Shown here piece after piece: positions 29,063-39,017 of a stretch of 64,000 nucleotides of DNA. A program made the position numbers and the translations under genes. The notes under the pieces were generated by a model. That model saw only the letters and a list, made by a program, of their open reading frames with translations, ran no database searches and was not told where the DNA came from. The stretch is from Streptococcus mitis (GTDB lineage: Bacteria; Bacillota; Bacilli; Lactobacillales; Streptococcaceae), in NCBI RefSeq assembly GCF_013305725.1, contig NZ_CP047883.1, positions 661,001 through 725,000 of the forward strand, given 5' to 3'. Numbering within the stretch: the stretch's first letter is position 1; the number at the start of each line of letters is the position of its first letter.

Positions 29063-29071
29063 TGGTATAAT
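29063..29071 (+). promoter_or_regulatory. extended -10 promoter giving a leaderless hemW mRNA
   Basis: TGG followed by TATAAT (29066-29071). The predicted start of RNA is at or next to the hemW ATG at 29079, with no ribosome site between. Confidence 0.6.
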
Positions 29072-29078
29072 AATTACT

Positions 29079-30209
29079 ATGCAGAAAAAACCAACGTCAG
29101 CCTATGTGCACATCCCGTTTTGTACCCAGATTTGTTATTATTGTGACTTTTCAAAAGTTTTTATCAAGAATCAGCCGGTAGATAGCTATTTAGAGCATCT
29201 GTTAGAAGAGTTTCGTTCTTATGATATTCAAAAATTGAGAACCCTCTACATCGGTGGTGGCACACCGACAGCTTTGTCAGCTTCTCAACTGGAGGTGTTA
29301 TTGAAGGGCTTGACTAAAAAATTGGACCTGTCTGTCTTAGAAGAGTTGACTATTGAGGCTAATCCAGGCGACTTGGATGCGGATAAGATTGCTGTTTTGA
29401 AGAACTCGGCTGTCAATCGTGTTTCGCTAGGCGTGCAGACCTTTGATGATAAGATGCTGAAAAAGATTGGGCGCAGTCATTTGGAGAAGGATATTTATGA
29501 AAATATCGACCGTCTGAAACTGGCTGGTTTTGACAATATCTCTATTGATTTGATTTATGCACTGCCTGGTCAGACCATGGAGCAGGTCAAGGAAAATGTG
29601 GCTAAGGCCATTGGGCTGGATATTCCCCATATGAGTTTGTATAGCTTGATTTTAGAAAACCATACGGTTTTTATGAACCGTATGAGACGAGGGAAATTGC
29701 CTCTGCCTAAGGAGGAACTGGAAGCTGAGATGTTTGAGTACATCATTGCAGAGCTGGAGCGAGCTGGTTTTGAGCACTATGAGATTTCCAATTTCTCCAA
29801 ACCTGGTTTTGAAAGTCGCCACAATCTCATGTACTGGGACAATGCTGAGTACTATGGTATCGGTGCTGGGGCGTCTGGTTATGTCAATGGCGTGCGCTAT
29901 AAAAATCATGGGCCGATACGTCATTATCTCAGTGCGGTTGAGGAAGGCAATGCTCGCATCACAGAAGAACACCTGAGTCAAAAGGAGCAAATGGAAGAAG
30001 AAATGTTCCTGGGTCTTCGCAAGAAATCAGGGGTCTCCATGGCGAGATTTGAAGAAAAATTTGGACGGTCTTTTGATGGACTTTATGGAGAAATCGTCAA
30101 GGACTTGGTTCAACAAGGTCTCATGCAAATAGAGGGTGACCGAGTTCGCATGACAAAAAGAGGTCTCTTTTTAGGAGACACCGTAGCAGAACGATTTATT
30201 TTGGAGTAG
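29079..30209 (+). CDS. hemW: radical SAM protein HemW
   Basis: 376 residues. The cluster motif is PFCTQICYYCDF (CX3CX2C), followed by YIGGGTPTAL, VSLGVQTFDD, DLIYALPGQT and a GIGAGASGYVNG stretch. It was formerly annotated as coproporphyrinogen oxidase HemN, but lacks HemN's extra N-terminal residues. Family knowledge points to a haem chaperone/HemW role, odd in a haem-auxotrophic streptococcus. Its mRNA appears leaderless. It is first in an operon with the thioesterase, HAD and membrane protein genes. Confidence 0.92.
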   Translation: MQKKPTSAYVHIPFCTQICYYCDFSKVFIKNQPVDSYLEHLLEEFRSYDIQKLRTLYIGGGTPTALSASQLEVLLKGLTKKLDLSVLEELTIEANPGDLDADKIAVLKNSAVNRVSLGVQTFDDKMLKKIGRSHLEKDIYENIDRLKLAGFDNISIDLIYALPGQTMEQVKENVAKAIGLDIPHMSLYSLILENHTVFMNRMRRGKLPLPKEELEAEMFEYIIAELERAGFEHYEISNFSKPGFESRHNLMYWDNAEYYGIGAGASGYVNGVRYKNHGPIRHYLSAVEEGNARITEEHLSQKEQMEEEMFLGLRKKSGVSMARFEEKFGRSFDGLYGEIVKDLVQQGLMQIEGDRVRMTKRGLFLGDTVAERFILE

Positions 30210-30210
30210 G

Positions 30211-30951
30211 ATGATGGGCTTAACTTATCAAATGAAAATGAAAATTCCTTTTGATATGGCTGATATGAACGGTCATATCAAGCTACCAGATGTGATTTTG
30301 CTGTCCCTACAAGTTTCAGGGATGCAGTCTATTGAACTGGGAGTTAGTGATAAAACCATTTTAGAAGACTATAATCTTGTCTGGATTATCACAGACTATG
30401 ATATTGAGGTGGCTCGTTTGCCTCGTTTTGCGGAAGAAATCACCATCGAAACGGAAGCCCTGAGTTACAATCGACTCTTTTGCTACCGTCGCTTTACCAT
30501 TTGTGATGAAACGGGGCAGGAGCTCATTCACATGATGGCGACCTTTGTTCTCATGGACCGAGACAGTCGAAGAGTTCATATTGTCGAGCCTGAGATTGTG
30601 GCTCCTTACCAGTCTGATTTTGATAAAAAACTTATCCGCGGGCCAAGGTATGAGTCCTTGGAAGAGCCAATCAGCAAGGATTACCATGTTCGTTTTTACG
30701 ACTTGGATATGAATGGCCATGTCAATAACAGTAAATACTTGGACTGGATTTTTGAAGTAATGGGAGCGGACTTTTTGACCCAATATATTCCCAAGAAAAT
30801 CAATCTCAAGTATGTCAAGGAAGTTCGACCAGGTGGGGTGATCGCATCGGCTGTTGAACGGACTGGACTGGAAAGCAAACATGAGATTACAAGCGACGGG
30901 GCTACCAATGCCCAAGCTATCATCACTTGGCAAGAAATAAAAAAAGATTAG
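30211..30951 (+). CDS. acyl-ACP thioesterase
   Basis: 246 residues with two hotdog domains, as in the FAT family. The active-site segment DMNGHVNNSKYLDW lies in the second half, and the first domain opens with DMADMNGHIKLPDVI. It releases fatty acids from acyl-carrier protein and may set membrane chain length or feed lipid turnover. It starts 2 bases after hemW and precedes the HAD gene by 9, so it is expressed with them. Confidence 0.9.
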   Translation: MMGLTYQMKMKIPFDMADMNGHIKLPDVILLSLQVSGMQSIELGVSDKTILEDYNLVWIITDYDIEVARLPRFAEEITIETEALSYNRLFCYRRFTICDETGQELIHMMATFVLMDRDSRRVHIVEPEIVAPYQSDFDKKLIRGPRYESLEEPISKDYHVRFYDLDMNGHVNNSKYLDWIFEVMGADFLTQYIPKKINLKYVKEVRPGGVIASAVERTGLESKHEITSDGATNAQAIITWQEIKKD

Positions 30952-30960
30952 GAAGAAAGT

Positions 30961-31734
30961 ATGAAATATAAAGGCTATTTAATTGATTTAGACGGTACTA
31001 TTTATAAGGGGAAAGACCGAATTCCGGCTGGAGAGGCTTTTGTTCATGAATTGCAAAAGCGGGATATTCCCTATCTCTTTGTGACCAACAATACAACTCG
31101 CACTCCAGAGAGTGTTCAGGAGATGTTGGCTCAGAATTTTAATATCGATACGCCCCTGTCGACTGTCTACACAGCGACTTTGGCGACTATCGACTATATG
31201 AACGACTTGGGTCTTGAAAAGACCGTCTACGTCATCGGAGAAGCAGGCCTCAAGGAAGCCATCAAGGCGGCTGGTTATGTCGAAGACAAGGAAAATCCAG
31301 CCTATGTGGTAGTAGGTTTGGATTGGCAAGTCGACTATGAAAAATTTGCCACAGCAACTCTGGCTATCCAAAAGGGTGCCCACTTTATCGGAACCAACCC
31401 TGACCTCAACATTCCGACAGAACGAGGACTTTTGCCAGGTGCTGGTTCACTGATTACGCTGCTTGAAGTAGCAACACGAGTGAAGCCTGTTTATATCGGA
31501 AAACCCAATGCCATCATTATGGACAAGGCGGTTGAGCACTTAGGTTTGGAACGTGAAGAATTAATCATGGTTGGGGACAATTATTTGACTGATATCCGAG
31601 CTGGGATTGACAATGGCATTCCAACGCTCTTGGTGACGACTGGTTTTACCAAGGCAGAAGAAGTAGCTGGCCTGCCAATCGCACCGACTCATGTGGTTTC
31701 TAGCCTAGCGGAGTGGAACTTTGATGAAAACTAA
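30961..31734 (+). CDS. HAD-IIA phosphatase, NagD-like
   Basis: 257 residues. Motif I is [17 protein letters not shown], motif [13 protein letters not shown], then [19 protein letters not shown], the Lys motif [13 protein letters not shown] and motif [20 protein letters not shown]. It dephosphorylates small phosphates, often nucleotides or p-nitrophenyl phosphate in tests; the true substrate is unknown. It overlaps the next gene by 14 bases. Confidence 0.9.
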   Translation: MKYKGYLIDLDGTIYKGKDRIPAGEAFVHELQKRDIPYLFVTNNTTRTPESVQEMLAQNFNIDTPLSTVYTATLATIDYMNDLGLEKTVYVIGEAGLKEAIKAAGYVEDKENPAYVVVGLDWQVDYEKFATATLAIQKGAHFIGTNPDLNIPTERGLLPGAGSLITLLEVATRVKPVYIGKPNAIIMDKAVEHLGLEREELIMVGDNYLTDIRAGIDNGIPTLLVTTGFTKAEEVAGLPIAPTHVVSSLAEWNFDEN

Positions 31735-32341
31735 ACTGACCTTTTGGAGCTCTATGCTCTTTCTCCTCTCTTTCTCAATCCTTTTGACCATTTATTTGGC
31801 TTGGAGTTTTTATCCTTTGGAGATTGAGTGGCTGAATTTAACAAATCGGGTTTATCTAAAACCAGAAACCATTCAGTACAACTTTCATATTTTGATGAAT
31901 TACCTGACCAATCCTTTTAGTCAGGTATTAGAGATGCCAGATTTTCGTTCGTCAGCAGCTGGTCTGCACCACTTTGCGGTGGTCAAGGACCTCTTCCACT
32001 TTGTTCAGCTAGTAGCTCTAGTGACACTGCCAAGTTTCTATTTCTTTGTCAAAGGGATTGTGAAAAAGGGATTTTTATCTTTATTTAGTAAGGAACTTCT
32101 GACTCTAGTAGTTTTGCCTTTGGTGATTGGGCTTGGGGGAGTTTTGATTGGTTTTGACCAATTCTTTACCCTTTTCCATCAAATTCTCTTTGTGGGAGAT
32201 GATACCTGGCTTTTTGACCCAGCCAAGGATCCAGTTATTCTGATTTTGCCAGAGATTTTCTTCCTCCATGCCTTCCTCCTCTTTTTCACCCTCTATGAAA
32301 GCTTCTTTGGTTTTCTATACCTGAAAAGTCGTAGGAAATAA
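31721..32341 (+). CDS. TIGR01906-type integral membrane protein
   Basis: 206 residues with five hydrophobic helices. The N-terminal helix is followed by a long extracellular loop containing the family pattern of short acidic and aromatic residues ([20 protein letters not shown]). It is a conserved lactic acid bacterial family of unknown function. It is translationally coupled to the HAD phosphatase by a 14-base overlap. Confidence 0.8.
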   Translation: MMKTKLTFWSSMLFLLSFSILLTIYLAWSFYPLEIEWLNLTNRVYLKPETIQYNFHILMNYLTNPFSQVLEMPDFRSSAAGLHHFAVVKDLFHFVQLVALVTLPSFYFFVKGIVKKGFLSLFSKELLTLVVLPLVIGLGGVLIGFDQFFTLFHQILFVGDDTWLFDPAKDPVILILPEIFFLHAFLLFFTLYESFFGFLYLKSRRK

Positions 32342-32445
32342 TACTAAAGATGTTCTTATTTTGAGTAAATCAATTAGGTATATGATTCGAAACTATTGTC
32401 AAGAGTGAATTAACTAAATCTACCTTACCTCAATCGTTCGCAAAC

Positions 32446-32480
32446 AGTCTATTTTTCTTGAAAAAATAGGCTTTTTTTCT
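32446..32480 (+). terminator. terminator of the hemW operon
   Basis: GTCTATTTTT pairs with AAAAATAGGC, then seven T. It lies about 100 bases after the last gene; the sequence between shows nothing I can name. Confidence 0.7.
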
Positions 32481-32510
32481 AAAAATCTCTAGTCAAGCGC
32501 TTTATTTTTT

Positions 32511-32518
32511 TGTATAAT
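32511..32518 (+). promoter_or_regulatory. -10 element of the Spx-family gene
   Basis: TGTATAAT with TATAAT at 32513-32518, 34 bases before the ATG. No good -35 is seen. Confidence 0.5.
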
Positions 32519-32552
32519 AGAATTAGCAAAGTATAGATAAGAAGAGAAAAGC

Positions 32553-32954
32553 ATGATTACACTATTTCTATCACCGAGCTGTACTTCATGTCGTAAGGCA
32601 AAGGCCTGGTTAGAAAAACATAAGGTTCCCTTTGAGGAACACAATATTATGACCAGTCCTTTAACAAGAAAAGAATTGCAACACATCCTTTCCTTGACCG
32701 AAAATGGTACTGATGACATCATTTCAACTCGTTCAAAAATTTTTCAAAAATTGAATATTGATGTAGAGAGTATCTCGGTATCGGAATTGCTTCATTTAAT
32801 TGAGCAGTATCCAAGTCTTTTGCGTCGTCCCATTATTATTGATGCCAAACGTATGCAAATTGGTTTTAATGAAGATGAGATTCGTGCTTTTCTCCCTCGT
32901 AGTTACCGTAAGCAAGAACTAAAAGAAGCAAGAATGAGAGCTGGTATTAGTTAA
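32553..32954 (+). CDS. Spx/MgsR-family transcriptional regulator
   Basis: 133 residues, arsenate-reductase fold. The redox switch is [14 protein letters not shown] (CxxC at residues 10-13) and the RNA polymerase contact region follows, with [25 protein letters not shown] near the end. Spx proteins bind the alpha subunit and redirect transcription under disulfide stress. Streptococci carry two; I do not assign which paralogue. It is followed without a gap by the UPF0223 gene and the phosphatase, apparently one operon. Confidence 0.92.
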   Translation: MITLFLSPSCTSCRKAKAWLEKHKVPFEEHNIMTSPLTRKELQHILSLTENGTDDIISTRSKIFQKLNIDVESISVSELLHLIEQYPSLLRRPIIIDAKRMQIGFNEDEIRAFLPRSYRKQELKEARMRAGIS

Positions 32955-33232
32955 TGAACAAACAGTATAGTTACCCACTAGATTTGTCGTGGAGCACTGA
33001 AGAACTTGCTTCAGTGCTTTCTTTTTTTAATGATGTTGAAGCTGTCTATGAGGGCAAGGTAGAGGCTAAAAAGTTACTGGACTCCTATAAGGGATTCAAG
33101 GCGGTCGTGCCAAGTAAGAGCGAAGAGAAACGTTTGGGACGAGAATTTGAAACAGTGAGTGGCTATTCGCTTTACCGAGCAGTTCAGGCGGCTAAGGAAA
33201 AAGGGGAAGGAAAGATTTCTCTTGGAAAGTAA
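32954..33232 (+). CDS. UPF0223 family protein
   Basis: 92 residues. It opens with [21 protein letters not shown] and carries the [19 protein letters not shown] segment typical of UPF0223. It is a small soluble helical protein of unknown function, conserved in Firmicutes. Its ATG shares a base with the stop of the Spx-family gene and its end overlaps the phosphatase start by 11 bases. Confidence 0.88.
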   Translation: MNKQYSYPLDLSWSTEELASVLSFFNDVEAVYEGKVEAKKLLDSYKGFKAVVPSKSEEKRLGREFETVSGYSLYRAVQAAKEKGEGKISLGK

Positions 33233-33995
33233 ATTTGAATTTGCTAAAGAGCTAATTAAGAAAGCAGGCCAGTACATCCTTGACCACATGCAGGAAGACT
33301 TGTGTGTTGAGACCAAGTCCTCTCCAACAGATTTGGTGACCAAACTGGACAAGGAAGTTCAGGAACTTTTGGTTGGTGAGATTTTGTCCCGTTATCCTGA
33401 GGATAAGATTTGTGCTGAAGAAGGTTGTCTGAGAGCTTCGATTCAAGAGGGCAAGGTTTGGGTTATTGATCCGATTGATGGGACCAATAATTTTGTCGCC
33501 CAGCAGGAAGATTTTGCTGTTATGATGGCTTATTTTGAAAATGGTCAGGGGCAGTTTGGACTGATTTATGATGTGGTCAAAGGGGATTGTTATCACGGTG
33601 GTGGTAAGTTTCCAGTCTGTCGAAATGATCAGCCCCTAGCTCCCTTTAAAGCAAAACCACTTGGAGATTTTCTCATTGCGGGGAATAGTGGTATGTTGGA
33701 AACCAATGAATGGGGTCTAGCTGATTTGGGTCGAGCGGTTCTCGGCGTTCGTGTCTATGGGAGTGCGGCCATTAGTTTTGCCAAGATTTTGTCAGGGCGT
33801 TTGTTGACTTATGTTACTTATCTGCAACCATGGGATTATGCTGCGGCTAGTATTTTAGGGGAAAGTCTGGGCTATCGGGTTGTGACCCTATCTGGTGGGG
33901 CTCCTGATTTTCAAACCAGACAACTGGTCATGATGGTGCCTCTTGAGATGCAGGAGGAAATTCAGTCCTATATTTACGAAAGGAAAAGAACTTAA
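33222..33995 (+). CDS. inositol monophosphatase family protein
   Basis: 257 residues from a TTG start at 33222, preceded by GGGGAAGGAAAG; an upstream in-frame ATG (33159) would be deep inside the previous gene. Metal-site motifs: [20 protein letters not shown] and [11 protein letters not shown]. It hydrolyses inositol phosphate or a similar sugar phosphate, or NADP/PAP; the substrate is not decided by sequence. The short overlap with the UPF0223 gene and the abutting RsmF-type gene make it part of the Spx-family operon. Confidence 0.88.
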   Translation: MESKFEFAKELIKKAGQYILDHMQEDLCVETKSSPTDLVTKLDKEVQELLVGEILSRYPEDKICAEEGCLRASIQEGKVWVIDPIDGTNNFVAQQEDFAVMMAYFENGQGQFGLIYDVVKGDCYHGGGKFPVCRNDQPLAPFKAKPLGDFLIAGNSGMLETNEWGLADLGRAVLGVRVYGSAAISFAKILSGRLLTYVTYLQPWDYAAASILGESLGYRVVTLSGGAPDFQTRQLVMMVPLEMQEEIQSYIYERKRT

Positions 33996-35300
33996 ATGCA
34001 ATTTCCAGAAGGATTTGTTGAAAAATATGAAGAGATACTAGGAGATGAGGCAAGAGATTTTCTTGCCTCTTTTGAGGAGGAAGCGGTTTCGGCCTTTCGG
34101 GTCAATCCTTTAAAAGAAGCGCCAGTTTCCTTCTCTGATCCCATTCCTCAAACCCCTTGGGGCCACTATGGAAAGGTATCAGGGAAATCGCCTGAGCATG
34201 CTACTGGTTTGGTTTATTCGCAAGAACCTGCTGCCCAGATGGTTGCTCAGGTAGCCCAGCCCAGTCCTGGTATGAAGGTCTTGGATTTGGCTGCTGCACC
34301 GGGTGGAAAATCCACTCAACTAGCAGCCTATCTAGCAGGGGAGGGTCTCCTTGTTTCCAATGAAATTTCAAGCAAACGGGCTAAGATTTTAGTAGAAAAC
34401 ATGGAGCGCTTTGGAGCGACAAATGTCGTGGTGACCAATGAATCTGCTGACCGCTTGGCCAAGGTTTTTAAGGGCTATTTTGACCTCATTGTCCTTGATG
34501 CCCCTTGCTCTGGTGAAGGGATGTTTCGTAAGCAACCAGATGCTATGGACTATTGGAGCTTAGATTATCCGAGTCAATGTGCTAGCTTGCAAAGAGAAAT
34601 TCTGGAAGATGCAGTAACCATGCTAGCTGAAGGTGGTCGCTTGGTTTATTCAACCTGTACCTGGGCACCCGAGGAAAACGAAGAGATTGTCAATTGGCTA
34701 CTGAAAGAGTATGATTTTGATTTGTTACCAGTAGAGCATATCAATGGAATGGTAGCTGGTATTGACCTGCCAGAAACGGCTCGGATGTACCCACATCATT
34801 TTAAGGGAGAGGGTCAGTTTGTCGCCCATTTACAATTTAAAGGTGAAAATCCAGCCCCAAAATGTAAGGCAAGTAAGAGTAATCTCAGTCGTGAACAACT
34901 TGCCTTGTGGCAGGAATTTGCCCAAAAATATTTGCAGGTCAATCTAAGGGGAATCTTGCAGACTTTTGGTGACCAACTTTATCTCTTACCAGAACTCTTG
35001 CCAGATTTAGGGAAACTCAAGATTGCTCGCAATGGCCTGCATCTGGGCACTTTTAAGAAAAAACGCTTTGAGCCTAGTTTTGCTCTTGGTCTAGCCTTGA
35101 AACCGAGTCAGGTCAAGCAGTCGGTTGAAATTGACCAAGAAGCGTTTGTCAAGTATGTGGCTGGAGAAACCGTTCAGCTGGCGGAAAGTCTTCCAAATGG
35201 TTGGTACCAAGTTTTGGTTCAAGGAAATGGTTTGGGCTTTGGAAAGGTGACTGGAAATGTTTTGAAAAACTATTTTCCAAAAGGTCTCAGATTCAAGTGA
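33996..35300 (+). CDS. RsmF/RsmB-type rRNA cytosine-C5 methyltransferase
   Basis: 434 residues. SAM motif I is VLDLAAAPGGKSTQLAA, motif IV with the first Cys VLDAPCSGEGMF, and the catalytic Cys is in VYSTCTWAPEENE. The C-terminal third carries a PUA-like RNA-binding region (ending GLGFGKVTGNVLKNYFPKGLR). It methylates cytosines of 16S or possibly other rRNA. It starts immediately after the phosphatase stop. No clear terminator follows. Confidence 0.9.
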   Translation: MQFPEGFVEKYEEILGDEARDFLASFEEEAVSAFRVNPLKEAPVSFSDPIPQTPWGHYGKVSGKSPEHATGLVYSQEPAAQMVAQVAQPSPGMKVLDLAAAPGGKSTQLAAYLAGEGLLVSNEISSKRAKILVENMERFGATNVVVTNESADRLAKVFKGYFDLIVLDAPCSGEGMFRKQPDAMDYWSLDYPSQCASLQREILEDAVTMLAEGGRLVYSTCTWAPEENEEIVNWLLKEYDFDLLPVEHINGMVAGIDLPETARMYPHHFKGEGQFVAHLQFKGENPAPKCKASKSNLSREQLALWQEFAQKYLQVNLRGILQTFGDQLYLLPELLPDLGKLKIARNGLHLGTFKKKRFEPSFALGLALKPSQVKQSVEIDQEAFVKYVAGETVQLAESLPNGWYQVLVQGNGLGFGKVTGNVLKNYFPKGLRFK

Positions 35301-35326
35301 AAATGCTAGTCAAAGTAGCTTGTCTA

Positions 35327-35335
35327 TGTTATAGT
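35327..35335 (+). promoter_or_regulatory. possible pst operon promoter (extended -10)
   Basis: TGT followed by TATAGT (35330-35335). It would yield a leader of about 180 bases before pstS. A 36-codon ORF begins exactly at the predicted RNA start (35342-35452) but has no ribosome site. The rest of 35301-35521 is AT-rich; no terminator is evident. Confidence 0.35.
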
Positions 35336-35521
35336 GGAAGTATGGATTTTTTTCAAATTGTCTTTCATTTTAAGTCAAAATTGGCGGAAAAGGTAACTGA
35401 GCAAATTTCTAGTAAAATTAAGCTATCAACTTCAGTTTGCTCTCAATTTTAAAAAAGAAAAACATAAATAAATAATTGAAAAAATTCACAGCATTCACCA
35501 TTATTTTCAAGGAGAAAAACA

Positions 35522-36400
35522 GTGAAAAAAAGGAAAAAACTCGCTCTATCCCTTGTGGCTCTTTTGCTAGCAGGTTCTTTGGCGGGATGTGCTAGCTGGA
35601 TTGATCGTGGAGAATCCATGACGGCTGTTGGCTCAACGGCTCTTCAGCCCTTGGTCGAAGCAGCAGCAGATGAATTTGGCTCTATGCACGTTGGAAAAAC
35701 AGTCAACATCCAAGGTGGAGGATCTGGTACAGGTCTGTCTCAGGTTCAGTCTGGAGCCGTTGATGTAGGAAATTCAGACGTATTTGCCGAGGAAAAAGAC
35801 GGTATCAACGCCTCCGCTCTAGTGGACCACAAGGTTGCCGTAGCGGGCTTGGCAGTCATTGTAAATAAGGAAGTTGACGTTGAAAATCTGACAACTGAAC
35901 AACTCCGTAGCATCTTCACAGGTCAAGTGACCAACTGGAAAGAAGTCGGTGGGAAAGACCTAGCCATTTCCATTATCAACCGCGCGGCAAGTTCGGGTTC
36001 ACGTGCAACCTTTGATAGTGTTATCATGGATGGTCAGTCTGCCGTGCAGAGTCAAGAACAGGATTCAAATGGGATGGTTAAAAACATTGTTTCCCAGACA
36101 CCAGGAGCCATTTCTTACCTAGCCTTTGCCTATGTGGATGACTCAGTTAAACGCATGAAGTTGAACGGCTATGAGCCGATTGCAGAAAATGTTACAAGCA
36201 ATAACTGGCCTTTGTGGTCTTATGAACACATGTACACCCTAGGTCAGCCAAACGAATTGGTGGCAGAATTCCTCAACTTTGTCCTCTCTGATGAAGCGCA
36301 AAGCGGAATCGTTAAGGGGATGGGCTATATTTCTGTTAAGGAAATGAAGGTTGAAAAAGATGCTGTAGGAACGGTGACAGCACTAGAAGGGAGTCAATAA
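35522..36400 (+). CDS. pstS: phosphate-binding lipoprotein PstS
   Basis: 292 residues from a GTG start after AAGGAG. Lipoprotein signal: basic start, hydrophobic helix and lipobox LAGC (Cys23). Phosphate-site segments are VGSTALQPL near residue 37, [17 protein letters not shown] and [11 protein letters not shown]. It captures inorganic phosphate for the PstCAB transporter. It is the first of six genes in a tightly packed operon; its stop overlaps the pstC start (TAATG). It is likely induced by phosphate shortage, but I do not see a convincing Pho box. Confidence 0.96.
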   Translation: MKKRKKLALSLVALLLAGSLAGCASWIDRGESMTAVGSTALQPLVEAAADEFGSMHVGKTVNIQGGGSGTGLSQVQSGAVDVGNSDVFAEEKDGINASALVDHKVAVAGLAVIVNKEVDVENLTTEQLRSIFTGQVTNWKEVGGKDLAISIINRAASSGSRATFDSVIMDGQSAVQSQEQDSNGMVKNIVSQTPGAISYLAFAYVDDSVKRMKLNGYEPIAENVTSNNWPLWSYEHMYTLGQPNELVAEFLNFVLSDEAQSGIVKGMGYISVKEMKVEKDAVGTVTALEGSQ

Positions 36401-37317
36401 TGAATCAAGAAGAATTAGCTAAAAAATTACTTTCTCCCTCAAAGAACTCTCGTCTAGAGAAACTAGGGAAAGGCTTGACCTTTGCCTGTCTGTCTTTGAT
36501 TGTCATCATTGTGGCTATGATTTTGATTTTCGTAGCCCAAAAAGGTTTGTCGACCTTCTTTGTCAATGGGGTCAATATCTTTGATTTCCTCTTTGGCCAA
36601 ACTTGGAATCCTTCAGGTAAACAATTTGGTGCCCTTCCTATGATTTTAGGTTCCTTTATTGTCACAATCCTATCAGCCCTTATCGCAACTCCTTTTGCCA
36701 TTGGTGCGGCAGTCTTTATGACCGAAGTTTCACCAAAAGGTGCTAGAATCTTGCAACCAGCTATTGAATTGCTTGTCGGAATTCCTTCAGTCGTGTATGG
36801 ATTTATCGGTTTGCAAGTCGTAGTTCCTTTTGTCCGTAGTGTCTTTGGTGGAACTGGTTTTGGAATCTTGTCAGGGATTTTCGTTCTCTTTGTCATGATT
36901 TTACCGACAGTAACCTTTATGACAACGGACAGCTTGCGTGCGGTGCCTCGTCACTACCGCGAAGCTAGTTTGGCTATGGGGGCCACTCGTTGGCAAACCA
37001 TCTGGCGCGTGACCTTGAAGGCAGCGCGTTCAGGGATTTTCACTGCAGTGGTCTTTGGGATGGCGCGTGCCTTTGGTGAGGCCTTGGCCATTCAGATGGT
37101 AGTCGGAAACTCAGCCGTTGTCCCAACTTCACTAACAACACCTGCAGCAACCTTGACTTCTGTTTTGACCATGGGTATTGGAAATACCGTTATGGGAACC
37201 GTTGACAATAACGTTCTCTGGTCACTGGCCTTAGTCTTGCTCTTGATGAGTTTGGCCTTCAACAGTGTGATTAAATTGATTACGAAAGAAAGAGGAAAGA
37301 AAAACTATGCACGCTAA
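36400..37317 (+). CDS. pstC: phosphate ABC transporter permease PstC
   Basis: 305 residues with six membrane helices. The permease coupling loop is REASLAMGATRWQTIW, followed by GMARAFGEALAIQMVVGN, typical of PstC. It forms the membrane channel with PstA. Its start overlaps the stop of pstS, and it overlaps pstA by 11 bases. Confidence 0.96.
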   Translation: MNQEELAKKLLSPSKNSRLEKLGKGLTFACLSLIVIIVAMILIFVAQKGLSTFFVNGVNIFDFLFGQTWNPSGKQFGALPMILGSFIVTILSALIATPFAIGAAVFMTEVSPKGARILQPAIELLVGIPSVVYGFIGLQVVVPFVRSVFGGTGFGILSGIFVLFVMILPTVTFMTTDSLRAVPRHYREASLAMGATRWQTIWRVTLKAARSGIFTAVVFGMARAFGEALAIQMVVGNSAVVPTSLTTPAATLTSVLTMGIGNTVMGTVDNNVLWSLALVLLLMSLAFNSVIKLITKERGKKNYAR

Positions 37318-38191
37318 GAAATTAGATAAAATTGCAACAGCTGTCCTCTACTCGATTGCAGGGATTATCGTTGCCATCTTGGCATCCTTGATTCTTTATA
37401 TCTTGGTTCGTGGTTTGCCCCACATCTCTTGGTCTTTCTTGACTGGCAAATCCTCTTCTTACCAAGCAGGCGGAGGGATTGGAATTCAGCTCTATAATTC
37501 CTTCTTCCTTTTGGTCATCACCTTGATTATCTCTGTTCCTTTATCTATGGGAGCTGGGATTTTCCTAGCTGAATATGCTAAAAAAGGTCCTGTGACCAAT
37601 TTTGTCAGAACCTGTATTGAAATCTTGTCTTCACTGCCATCAGTGGTTGTGGGTCTCTTTGGTTACTTGATCTTTGTAGTTCAGTTTGAGTATGGATTTT
37701 CAATTATTTCAGGTGCCTTGGCCTTGACAGTCTTTAACTTGCCTCAGATGACTCGTAATGTCGAGGACAGTTTGAAACACGTTCACCATACGCAACGTGA
37801 GGCTGGTCTGGCCCTTGGGATTTCTCGTTGGGAGACAGTTGTCCATGTAGTCATTCCAGAAGCTCTTCCAGGTATTGTGACTGGGGTCGTCTTAGCTTCT
37901 GGTCGTATCTTTGGTGAGGCTGCGGCTCTTATCTATACAGCAGGACAATCCGCTCCAGCCCTAGACTGGTCTAACTGGAATATTCTCAGTGTAACTAGCC
38001 CAATCTCTATCTTCCGTCAAGCAGAAACCTTAGCTGTCCATATTTGGAAAGTCAATAGTGAAGGAACCATTCCAGATGGAACCATTGTATCAGCAGGTTC
38101 TGCAGCCGTGCTCCTCATCTTTATCCTCATCTTTAACTTTGGAGCCCGCAAACTCGGAAGCTACCTACATAAGAAATTAACCGCTGCCTAA
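37307..38191 (+). CDS. pstA: phosphate ABC transporter permease PstA
   Basis: 294 residues with six membrane helices, coupling loop REAGLALGISRWETVVHV, and the SGRIFGEAAALIYTAGQ helix. It pairs with PstC. It overlaps pstC by 11 bases and precedes the first pstB gene by 10. Confidence 0.96.
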   Translation: MHAKKLDKIATAVLYSIAGIIVAILASLILYILVRGLPHISWSFLTGKSSSYQAGGGIGIQLYNSFFLLVITLIISVPLSMGAGIFLAEYAKKGPVTNFVRTCIEILSSLPSVVVGLFGYLIFVVQFEYGFSIISGALALTVFNLPQMTRNVEDSLKHVHHTQREAGLALGISRWETVVHVVIPEALPGIVTGVVLASGRIFGEAAALIYTAGQSAPALDWSNWNILSVTSPISIFRQAETLAVHIWKVNSEGTIPDGTIVSAGSAAVLLIFILIFNFGARKLGSYLHKKLTAA

Positions 38192-38201
38192 AGGAGAAGC
38201 C

Positions 38202-39005
38202 ATGTCAAAATATAATTGGGATGAAAAGCATATCATCACCTTTCCTGAAGAGAAAGTGGCCCTCTCTACTAAGGATTTACATGTTTACTACGGTAAAAAA
38301 GAATCCATCAAGGGCATCGATATGCAATTTGAAAAGAATAAAATTACAGCCTTAATTGGCCCATCTGGATCAGGGAAATCAACCTACCTCCGCAGTCTCA
38401 ACCGTATGAATGATACCATTGATATTGCTAAGGTAACAGGTCAAATTCTCTATCAAGGGATTGATGTCAACCGTCCAGAAATCAATGTCTATGAGATGCG
38501 TAAGCACATTGGAATGGTCTTCCAACGACCAAATCCCTTTGCCAAGTCTATCTACCGTAACATCACTTTTGCCCATGAACGTGCAGGAGTTAAGGACAAG
38601 CAAGTCTTGGATGAAATTGTGGAAACCTCTCTTCGTCAGGCTGCCCTCTGGGATCAGGTCAAAGACGATTTGCACAAGTCAGCCTTGACCCTATCTGGTG
38701 GTCAGCAGCAACGTCTCTGTATCGCTCGTGCTATCTCTGTTAAACCAGATATCCTCTTGATGGATGAGCCGGCGTCAGCCTTGGATCCGATTGCGACAGC
38801 CCAGCTGGAAGAAACCATGTTGGAATTGAAGAAAGACTTCACCATCATCATCGTGACCCACAGTATGCAGCAGGCTGCGCGTGCTAGTGATTACACAGGA
38901 TTTTTCTACTTGGGTGACTTGATAGAGTACGATAAGACCTCTAATATTTTCCAAAATGCTAAACTACAGTCAACCAATGACTACGTAACAGGACACTTTG
39001 GATAG
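38202..39005 (+). CDS. pstB: phosphate ABC transporter ATPase PstB (first copy)
   Basis: 267 residues. Walker A is [12 protein letters not shown], the Q-loop FQRPNPF, the signature [14 protein letters not shown], Walker B ILLMDEPASALD, and the switch His220 lies in IVTHSMQQAAR. It carries a 17-residue N-terminal extension relative to the second copy. Two pstB genes in tandem are normal in lactic acid bacteria; they may form a heterodimer. It keeps a complete catalytic set, unlike its neighbour. Confidence 0.95.
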   Translation: MSKYNWDEKHIITFPEEKVALSTKDLHVYYGKKESIKGIDMQFEKNKITALIGPSGSGKSTYLRSLNRMNDTIDIAKVTGQILYQGIDVNRPEINVYEMRKHIGMVFQRPNPFAKSIYRNITFAHERAGVKDKQVLDEIVETSLRQAALWDQVKDDLHKSALTLSGGQQQRLCIARAISVKPDILLMDEPASALDPIATAQLEETMLELKKDFTIIIVTHSMQQAARASDYTGFFYLGDLIEYDKTSNIFQNAKLQSTNDYVTGHFG

Positions 39006-39017
39006 AAAGGAAACAGT

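Noticed and set aside
35342..35452. 36-codon ORF before pstS
   Set aside because: It starts at the predicted RNA start with no ribosome site and has no recognisable sequence; more likely part of the pst leader.
35485..35500. Possible Pho box (TTCACAGCATTCACC) before pstS
   Set aside because: The repeats are 9 bases apart, not the 11 of Bacillus-type Pho boxes, and only two are present.
36405..36896. 163-codon minus-strand frame opposite pstC
   Set aside because: A shadow of the membrane-protein codons; composition is Pro/Lys/Thr-rich with no motif.
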